NCBI GenBank assembly: GCA_937907485.1
Contig: CALESR010000145.1
Coordinates: forward strand, 1 to 7,440
From: an uncultured Paracoccaceae bacterium
Lineage (GTDB): Bacteria > Pseudomonadota > Alphaproteobacteria > Rhodobacterales > Rhodobacteraceae
Direction: 5' to 3'
Length of the DNA stretch: 7,440 bases
Part shown: positions 1 to 7,440 of the stretch, one piece after another
Position numbering within the stretch: the stretch's first letter is position 1
Layout of the letters: every line of letters starts with the position of its first letter
Translations under genes and position numbers: made by a program
The notes under the pieces: generated by a model
Told to the model about the DNA's origin: nothing
What the model saw: the letters and a program-made list of their open reading frames with translations, nothing else
The model's database searches: none

Positions 1-1
1 T

Positions 2-400
2 CTGTCGGATGCCGATATCGACAAGATGATCAAGGATGCGGAGGCCAACGCAGACGCCGACAAGGCCCGCAAGGATCTGGTCGAGGCCCGGAATCAGGCC
101 GAAAGCCTGATCCACTCGACCGAGAAGTCGCTGGCCGAATACAAGGACAAGGTCGATCCGACGACCGTCGAGGCCATCGAGCTGGCGATTGCCGCGCTCA
201 AGGACACGCTGGACGGCGACAATCCCGACAAGATCAAGTCGGGCATCAACAACGTCCGCGACGCCTCGATGAAGCTGGGCGAGGCGATCTACAAGGCGCA
301 GCAAGACACCGCCGAAAGCGGCGACGAACCGCGCCCGGTCGATGACGACATCGTCGACGCCGATTTTGAAGACCTCGACAACAACAAGCGTCGTGGCTGA
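2..400 (+). CDS. dnaK: Chaperone protein DnaK (Hsp70), C-terminal part only
   Basis: This is the last 132 residues of DnaK, the ATP-dependent Hsp70 chaperone of the cytoplasm that binds exposed hydrophobic peptides together with DnaJ and GrpE. The frame is open from the left edge, so the ATPase domain and most of the substrate-binding domain lie outside. What is seen is the helical lid: the opening LSDADIDKMIKDAEANADAD is a DnaK signature, followed by charged helices (ARNQAESLIHSTEKSL) and then a low-complexity acidic tail (DDDIVDADFEDLD) ending in a basic NNKRRG. The acidic tail is the usual end of bacterial DnaK, so the 3' end looks intact. The full protein is typically about 635-640 residues. 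The gene is followed by dnaJ on the same strand after 74 bases, the common dnaK-dnaJ order. Identification is secure. The heat-shock promoter, if present, would be upstream of the window. Confidence 0.97.
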   Translation: MSDADIDKMIKDAEANADADKARKDLVEARNQAESLIHSTEKSLAEYKDKVDPTTVEAIELAIAALKDTLDGDNPDKIKSGINNVRDASMKLGEAIYKAQQDTAESGDEPRPVDDDIVDADFEDLDNNKRRG

Positions 401-415
401 CGCCACTCGTGTTCT

Positions 416-453
416 GCGGGGCCCCGGACGGTAACACCGGACCGGGGCCTTGC
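416..453 (+). terminator. dnaK-dnaJ intergenic hairpin, probable partial terminator or attenuator
   Basis: A perfect 8-base inverted repeat (GGCCCCGG at 420-427 and CCGGGGCC at 442-449) can be lengthened to 12 pairs (416-427 with 442-453) with two G-T wobbles. The loop between the arms holds a second small stem (CGGT 429-432 with ACCG 436-439). No proper T run follows, so efficient intrinsic termination is doubtful. Hairpins between dnaK and dnaJ are known in several bacteria and lower dnaJ output relative to dnaK or protect the dnaK mRNA 3' end. That role here is inference. The dnaJ ribosome binding region lies just downstream, outside the stem. Confidence 0.5.
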
Positions 454-474
454 CTGTGAGAATGGGGTCCACGG

Positions 475-1635
475 ATGGCCAAGCGCGATTATTACGAAGT
501 CCTTGGTGTGCCAAAGGGCGCCTCGGCCGAGGATTTGAAGAAAGCCTATCGGACCAAGGCCAAGGAACATCATCCCGACCGCAACAAGGACGATCCCGGC
601 GCCGAGGCTCGCTTCAAGGAAGTGAACGAGGCTTATGACGTCCTCAAGGACGCCGACAAGAAGGCCGCTTATGACCGGTTTGGTCACGGCGCCTTTGACG
701 GCAGCATGGGTGGCGGGCCGCGTGGGCCGCGTCCCGGGCAACCGGGCGGCGGCGATTTCGGTGCCAGTTTCTCGGACGTGTTCGAGGACCTCTTTGGCGA
801 TTTCATGGGCGGTCGCGGTGGCGGCGCGGGCGGTCAACGCCAGCGGGCCAGCCGGGGCTCGGACCTGCGCTATAACCTGCGTGTGACGTTGGAAGAGGCC
901 TTTACCGGCTCGCAAAAATCAATTCGCGTCAACACCTTGAACTCTTGTGACGAATGCCACGGCACCGGAGCCGAGGGCGGCGCCGAGCCCGTCACCTGCC
1001 CCACCTGTTCCGGCATGGGCAAGGTGCGCGCTCAACAGGGCTTCTTTACCGTCGAGCGCACCTGCCCCACCTGCGGTGGCATCGGCCAGATCGTCAAGAA
1101 CCCCTGCAAGTCGTGCAAGGGCGCCGGGCGGGTGGAAAAGGAACGCAGCCTCAGCGTCAACATCCCGGCTGGGGTCGAAACCGGCACCCGCATTCGCCTC
1201 TCGGGCGAGGGCGAGGCCGGGTTACGCGGCGGACCGGCGGGCGATCTCTATATCTTCATCGAGGTGCGCGAGCATCCGATCTTCCAGCGCGATGGGCTGG
1301 ATCTGCAATGCCGTGTGCCGGTCAGCTTTACCACCGCTGCGCTGGGCGGTGAGGTCGAAGTGCCGACGATCGACGGTGGCCGTTCGCGCGTCAAGGTGCC
1401 GCCGGGCGCACAATCGGGCAAGCAGATGCGCCTGCGCGCCAAGGGGATGCCGGCACTGCGCGGCGGCGGACAGGGGGACATGTTGATCGAACTCAGCGTG
1501 GAAACCCCGGTCAATCTGACCGCACGGCAAAAGGAACTTCTGCACGAGTTCGAGTCGCTTTCGGCTGACAACCATCCCGAAGGCAACAGTTTCTTCAGCA
1601 AGGTCAAGAGCTTCTGGGATGGGATGAAGGGCTGA
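475..1635 (+). CDS. dnaJ: Chaperone protein DnaJ (Hsp40, type I)
   Basis: This is the co-chaperone that delivers unfolded substrates to DnaK and stimulates its ATPase in the cytoplasm. The 386 residues match the usual length of about 375-390. Domains in order: the J domain (about residues 4-70) with the essential HPD at 33-35; a Gly/Phe-rich linker (about 70-125) with a DVFEDLFGDF stretch at 101-110; the zinc-finger domain with four CxxCxGxG repeats (Cys 158/161, 175/178, 197/200, 211/214), all eight cysteines present; and the C-terminal peptide-binding domains to the end (KVKSFWDGMKG). All key residues are intact, which makes it type I DnaJ and not CbpA-like. The ATG at 475 gives the standard MAKRDYYEVLGV start; a GGGG at 464-467 is a modest ribosome binding site. 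It follows dnaK by 74 bases, across the hairpin at 416-453, and is probably co-transcribed with it. radC follows after 66 bases. Confidence 0.98.
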   Translation: MAKRDYYEVLGVPKGASAEDLKKAYRTKAKEHHPDRNKDDPGAEARFKEVNEAYDVLKDADKKAAYDRFGHGAFDGSMGGGPRGPRPGQPGGGDFGASFSDVFEDLFGDFMGGRGGGAGGQRQRASRGSDLRYNLRVTLEEAFTGSQKSIRVNTLNSCDECHGTGAEGGAEPVTCPTCSGMGKVRAQQGFFTVERTCPTCGGIGQIVKNPCKSCKGAGRVEKERSLSVNIPAGVETGTRIRLSGEGEAGLRGGPAGDLYIFIEVREHPIFQRDGLDLQCRVPVSFTTAALGGEVEVPTIDGGRSRVKVPPGAQSGKQMRLRAKGMPALRGGGQGDMLIELSVETPVNLTARQKELLHEFESLSADNHPEGNSFFSKVKSFWDGMKG

Positions 1636-1637
1636 CC

Positions 1638-1665
1638 GGCGGGTGTTTCTGTCGAGGCGGGTGTT
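1638..1665 (+). repeat. 10-base direct repeat upstream of radC
   Basis: GGCGGGTGTT occurs at 1638-1647 and again at 1656-1665, so the copies start 18 bases apart. They lie in the spacer between the dnaJ stop and the radC start. The copies are exact. They could be a regulator site or a chance duplication in G-rich spacer DNA. No known operator is recognised. Confidence 0.4.
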
Positions 1666-1701
1666 AACGAAATTTCAACCTGAATCGGCCGATGATGGGG
1701 C

Positions 1702-2448
1702 ATGTCCATGCGCCCGGCCCTTTCCGAACCTCCGCTGCCGCTGTTCGCTCCCGCGCAACCGGTCGATGCACCGCTGCCGTCCTATCTGAAGGACCATCGC
1801 AAACGCCTGCGCACGCGCTTTCTTGAAGGGGGCGCCGCCGCGGTGCCCGAGTACGAGCTGCTGGAACTGCTGCTCTTTGGCGCGATCCCCCGGCAAGATG
1901 TCAAACCCCTCGCCCGCGCCCTGATGGACCAGTTCGGCGACCTTGCCGGTGTGCTGACGGCCCCACCTGTCCAGTTGCAGCGTGTGGATGGCGTCGGCGA
2001 AACCGTGCTGGTGACGCTGAAACTGGCCGAGGCGGTCGCGTTACGGCTGACGCGGGCCAAGGTCATGAATCGGCCGGTAATTTCTTCATGGGACGCGCTG
2101 CTCGATTATTGCCACACCGCGATGGCGCATCGCAGTGTCGAGCATGTGCGTGTGCTGTATCTGGATCGCAAGAACTGCCTCATCGCCGATGAGGAGCAAG
2201 GCCGTGGCACGGTCGACCATGTTCCGGTTTACCCGCGCGAGGTGCTGCGACGTGGCCTCGATCTGGATGCCTCGGCGCTGATTCTGGTGCACAATCACCC
2301 CTCGGGCGACCCGACACCCAGCCAACAGGACATCAGTTTGACCGAACGCATCCGCGAAGGGGCCGAGGCGCTGTCGCTGGTGCTGCATGACCATCTGATC
2401 ATCGGAAAGTCGCGCGAATTCAGTTTCCGCGCCGAGGGATTGTTATGA
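1702..2448 (+). CDS. radC: RadC family JAMM/MPN-domain protein (UPF0758)
   Basis: This is a RadC-type protein of 248 residues, within the family range of about 220-250. The N-terminal part (about 25-115) is helical with a helix-hairpin-helix-like segment around VDGVGE (95-100). The C-terminal MPN domain carries the JAMM metal-binding motif HxHx7SxxD, with H197, H199, S207 and D210 inside VHNHPSGDPTPSQQD, preceded by the family signature GTVDHVPVYPREVL (169-182). Glu147 may be the upstream acidic residue of the motif. The family was once linked to DNA repair, but that original radC assignment was withdrawn; a metal-dependent hydrolase or DNA-associated role is the usual guess and the substrate is unknown. 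Two in-frame ATGs compete: 1702, and 1708, which is better spaced from the GGGG at 1697-1700. It lies downstream of dnaJ on the same strand; whether it has its own promoter is unclear. It converges with the exported protein gene at 2597-3652. Confidence 0.93.
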   Translation: MSMRPALSEPPLPLFAPAQPVDAPLPSYLKDHRKRLRTRFLEGGAAAVPEYELLELLLFGAIPRQDVKPLARALMDQFGDLAGVLTAPPVQLQRVDGVGETVLVTLKLAEAVALRLTRAKVMNRPVISSWDALLDYCHTAMAHRSVEHVRVLYLDRKNCLIADEEQGRGTVDHVPVYPREVLRRGLDLDASALILVHNHPSGDPTPSQQDISLTERIREGAEALSLVLHDHLIIGKSREFSFRAEGLL

Positions 2449-2648
2449 CTGGGGTGTTTTTCCTGCTGGCGCTCTGGCTAACGCTGGCGCGGGCGGCTTC
2501 GTCTGTTGATTTTCCCTGTCGCGAAAACCGGAAACCCGGCGCGCTGCGCCGGGTTCATCGGATCTCGGGGTTTGGCCGCGGTCCGCCGCAGCAGGCTCAG
2601 TTGAGCGCGATCTGCAACTCGGGCAGGATGCCAGGCAGCACCAGATAG
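2445..2648 (+). CDS. Doubtful 67-residue open frame overlapping the radC stop
   Basis: The ATG at 2445 overlaps the radC TGA as ATGA, and a GAGGGA at 2434-2439 sits five bases upstream, a layout compatible with translational coupling. The first 18 or so residues (MTGVFFLLALWLTLARAA) resemble a signal peptide or short membrane segment. The rest is basic and unstructured with no recognisable family. The frame runs through the hairpin at 2533-2555 and about 50 bases into the opposite-strand gene, which argues against a full-length functional product. It may be a chance frame, the truncated remnant of a small exported protein, or a coupled short peptide. I would not annotate it without conservation evidence. 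Confidence 0.18.
   Translation: MTGVFFLLALWLTLARAASSVDFPCRENRKPGALRRVHRISGFGRGPPQQAQLSAICNSGRMPGSTR
2533..2555 (-). terminator. Hairpin terminator between convergent genes
   Basis: A perfect 10-pair stem (AACCCGGCGC at 2533-2542 with GCGCCGGGTT at 2546-2555) closes a three-base loop. It lies between the radC stop and the minus-strand stop at 2597. Read on the minus strand it is followed by TCCGGTTTTCGC, a modest T-rich tail; on the plus strand there is no T run. It most likely ends the minus-strand transcript and may also block plus-strand read-through from radC. The structure is plain; its efficiency is inferred. Confidence 0.7.
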
Positions 2649-3652
2649 CCGCCGTTGCCGTCGCACTCCGGCATGTCCAGCCGGATTTGGCGGGCCTGTG
2701 CCGATGCAATGCCATGCACCTCGATCGCGCCAACTTGCAGCGGCACGCCACACGATGCGTCGGTCACCGGAATCTCGATTTCGAGCGAAACCTGACCGCG
2801 CAGCGAACTGGTGCCGCGCGGGAAGGAATAGATCTGCGCCAATTGCGAGCCCTGCAGCGCCGGGTCGCCCAGCATGGTGACAAAGCCATGCTCGGCGCCG
2901 GTCATCGGCAGGGGACTGCCTGGATGGATGTGCCCCGGGTCGCCGTATTGCGCCCCAAATTCATAGGCGTGCAGCGCCAGCGTAGCGGGGCCTTGCCAGA
3001 ACAGCGCGACGCGCTCGATTCCGGCCAGATCAGGGACAAGCGTGGAATCGCTCTGCTCGCGGCCGTCGGCAAAGGCGAGGGTTACGCTGGCCTGTTCGGT
3101 CAGCGCGGGCACCAGCATCATCATCTGACCGTCCGCGCCGATACGGGCGCCAAAGGTCAAGCCGGCATGGCTGAGGGTTACCTGTTCGCCCGCATCGCAA
3201 GGCGCATAGATGCTGGTTTCGAGCATCGCATCGGCCGCTGGGGTCACGACGAGCCAGACCGCGCAGGCATTCAGTTCCGCCTGCAGTTCCGGGTCGAGCG
3301 GTTCGGCGGCGGTGGTCGGAGCAGGATCGACCTGAGCGAGGCGTTCGGCGACCGGATCGGGGCCGGGCAGCGGGAGCTCGGCGCGCGGCACATCGACGCC
3401 GGACAGGATGCTGGCACCGGCGATGGGTGCCTCGGGCTGCGGCAGGATGCTGGCGCTAACCAGGCTGGCAGCCGGTTGCGGCGCGGCAGCGGGCGCCAAG
3501 GTGGCAAGCGAGGGCGCCTCGGGCGCCAGGGGGGCCTGGGCCATCGGCACCGGGGCCGGTGCAGCCTGCTCGGCCGACTGGAAGTGGGTTCCGGCAACAA
3601 CCGCCGCACCCAGTGCGACGGCGGTAACGGCAACAATACGGACCCGATTCAT
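2597..3652 (-). CDS. Hypothetical exported or membrane-anchored protein with Pro/Ala linker and four cysteines
   Basis: I do not recognise a characterised family for this 351-residue protein. Residues 1-21 (MNRVRIVAVTAVALGAAVVAG) form a basic start plus hydrophobic helix, an uncleaved anchor or a signal peptide, so the rest should be periplasmic. Residues about 25-125 are low-complexity, rich in Pro and Ala, with a near-repeat (VSASILPQPEAPIAGASIL), and look like a disordered spacer. A folded domain from about 126 to the end looks beta-rich and has four cysteines (130, 152, 301, 330), consistent with two disulfides. It contains an HIHPGSP segment at 241-247; two nearby His could bind metal, but this is speculative. 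The start is supported by GGAG (complement of 3659-3662) six bases before the ATG. It is the last gene of the minus-strand block behind secA and the acyltransferase remnant, and ends before the hairpin at 2533-2555. A role in secretion is suggested only by proximity to secA. Confidence 0.85.
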   Translation of the reverse strand: MNRVRIVAVTAVALGAAVVAGTHFQSAEQAAPAPVPMAQAPLAPEAPSLATLAPAAAPQPAASLVSASILPQPEAPIAGASILSGVDVPRAELPLPGPDPVAERLAQVDPAPTTAAEPLDPELQAELNACAVWLVVTPAADAMLETSIYAPCDAGEQVTLSHAGLTFGARIGADGQMMMLVPALTEQASVTLAFADGREQSDSTLVPDLAGIERVALFWQGPATLALHAYEFGAQYGDPGHIHPGSPLPMTGAEHGFVTMLGDPALQGSQLAQIYSFPRGTSSLRGQVSLEIEIPVTDASCGVPLQVGAIEVHGIASAQARQIRLDMPECDGNGGYLVLPGILPELQIALN

Positions 3653-3730
3653 GGCAAACTCCGACTCGCGGTTGAGACGAGCCCTTGTCGCCCCGGAAAA
3701 GGGCAGCTTTTGGGCAGCAACGTGGTGCTT

Positions 3731-4698
3731 TCAGGAAGGCAAGACGCGCTTGCGCGGCAAAAATCGCCGCCGCAGCGCTGCGCCGATCGGCTTTTCCAGC
3801 CATTCGAAGATCGCCACGGCCAACACCACGACGATCACCGTCGACGCCAGCGTTGCCAACGCGGCAACCAGCGGCCCGCGCTGATAGAGGCCCAGCAGCC
3901 GGTCTATGGCCTGAATGACGTAGGGATGCGTCAGATAGAGCGCATAGCTACTGCCTCCCAGCCAGGTCAGCGCCCGCGGGATCGGTGCGGTCACAGGGAT
4001 TACCAGTGCCGCCAACCCCAGAACCATCGCCGGAACGCCGTATTCGATGACACGATGGTTGGTCAGCGCGGGCTCGGCCAACAGCGGAATCAGCGCCAGC
4101 GCGGCCAGCACCAGCGGCCCTCGCCAGCCCTGCCAATCGACCAGCCTGTAGCAGATCATGCCGAAGATGAATTCGAGGACGATCGGATTGCCATAGGCCA
4201 TCAATGGAAAAGTCTGCACATCACGGCAGGCCATCAGAACGATGACAATCGTCGCGGCGGTCAGTTCGGCCCGCCAGCGATGGCTGACCTGCATCGCCAG
4301 CGCAAACAGCGCATAGAAATACATCTCGAAATTCAGGGTCCAGCCGAGAAACAGGATCGGCGAATGCCCGGCGCCGTTCTTGTCAAAAGGAATGAAGGCG
4401 AGGGATTGCAACGGATGCCAAGGACCTGCCGAGGTATTGCCCAGCATCCGCGGCATCGCCAGAGCGATTAGAAAGACGACAACGGTAAAGATTCAGTAGG
4501 TCGGCACGATGCGGATCAGCCGCTTGACAAAGACCCCCGCGCGTTGGCGGCGGAGCGGGTGGACATCATCATCACGATGCCGCTGATGACAAAGAACATA
4601 TCGACGCCAAAACGACCGACGCCCAAAGTGGGGGTGTGGAACAGCACAACGGCAAGGGCCGCGCCAAGGCGCAGCACCTCGATCAGATCATTGCGCGT
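3731..4698 (-). pseudogene. Disrupted acyltransferase-3 family membrane protein (ExoZ/OafA-like)
   Basis: The intact relatives are integral membrane enzymes that move acyl groups onto sugars of exopolysaccharide, O-antigen or similar glycans. Read from the secA side, one frame gives RNDLIEVLRLGAALAVVLFH, then VGRFGVDMFFVISGIVMMMS, the family N-terminus with its catalytic-type His. The frame then breaks near the G run (C5 on the plus strand, 4534-4538). The next frame gives VFVKRLIRIVPTY, then TGA (4493-4495) where Trp is typical, then IFTVVVFLIALAMPRML. From an internal ATG at 4456 it stays open for 241 residues containing GWTLNFEMYFYALFALAMQV, EFIFGMICYRLV, SSYALYLTHPYVIQ and several membrane helices, ending at 3731. 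Restored length would be about 322 residues, near normal. No convincing start codon exists: an ACG at 4696-4698 sits where ATG would fit, and a GTG lies at 4675-4677. A shortened protein from 4456 would lack the catalytic N-terminus. Sequencing error could explain one lesion, less easily all. Confidence 0.85.
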
Positions 4699-4740
4699 CG
4701 CGCCGTCGTGCAGGGCCGCGGCGGGGCGACAGCGCGGCGC

Positions 4741-7440
<2,700 letters not shown>

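Noticed and set aside
947..1486. Overlapping plus-strand frames inside dnaJ
   Set aside because: These are alternative frames of a gene with clear domain evidence, and their low-complexity Arg/Ser/Pro products have no motifs.
1661..1696. Possible promoter or SOS-type box upstream of radC
   Set aside because: GTTAACGAAATTTCAAC is AT-richer than its surroundings but has no GTTC-N7-GTTC box and no convincing -35/-10 pair.
3681..3704. Inverted repeat GCCCTT/AAGGGC between the acyltransferase remnant and the exported protein gene
   Set aside because: Only six pairs with a 12-base loop and no T run on either strand; too weak to call a terminator.
2687..4471. Open frame of 594 codons on the plus strand
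   Set aside because: It lies opposite the exported protein gene and the acyltransferase remnant. Its translation is rich in Arg, Gln and Gly with no domain, as expected for the antisense of high-GC coding DNA.
4493..4495. Selenocysteine or reassigned TGA in the acyltransferase
   Set aside because: The expected residue is Trp, not Cys; TGA is the normal stop of dnaK, dnaJ and secA here; and the gene carries a second independent lesion.

Overview
The window looks like chromosomal housekeeping DNA from a high-GC alphaproteobacterium, most likely Rhodobacteraceae (Paracoccus/Rhodobacter-like). The grounds are the strong G/C third-position bias, the DnaK tail ending in an ADFEDLD-type acidic motif followed by a basic end, the alphaproteobacterial insertion in the second nucleotide-binding domain of SecA, and RadC and DnaJ sequences of that type. 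The taxonomic call rests on sequence familiarity, not on a search.

Plus strand, left part (1-2448): the 3' end of dnaK, a 74-base spacer with a strong hairpin, complete dnaJ, a 66-base spacer carrying a 10-base direct repeat, and complete radC. DnaK and DnaJ are chaperone partners in protein folding. RadC is a JAMM-fold protein whose cellular role is unsettled. A short open frame with a signal-like N-terminus overlaps the radC stop by ATGA but is probably not a real gene. A GC-rich hairpin at 2533-2555 separates radC from the convergent minus-strand block.

Minus strand, right part (2597-7440), in order of transcription: secA, whose first residues lie beyond the right edge; a broken acyltransferase-3 (ExoZ/OafA-like) membrane protein gene; and an unrecognised exported protein with a Pro/Ala-rich linker and four cysteines. 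No clear terminator was seen between secA and the acyltransferase remnant. The acyltransferase gene has a likely one-base deletion in a G run, an in-frame TGA where Trp is expected, and no convincing start codon, so it is called a pseudogene. The exported protein has a good ribosome binding site of its own.

No undescribed multi-gene system is evident. The points most worth a second look are the decaying acyltransferase directly behind secA, the dnaK-dnaJ intergenic hairpin, the uncharacterised exported protein, and unusual residues at the SecA N-terminus. There is no gene-free stretch longer than 300 bases and no RNA gene, CRISPR array, insertion sequence or phage signature that I can see.
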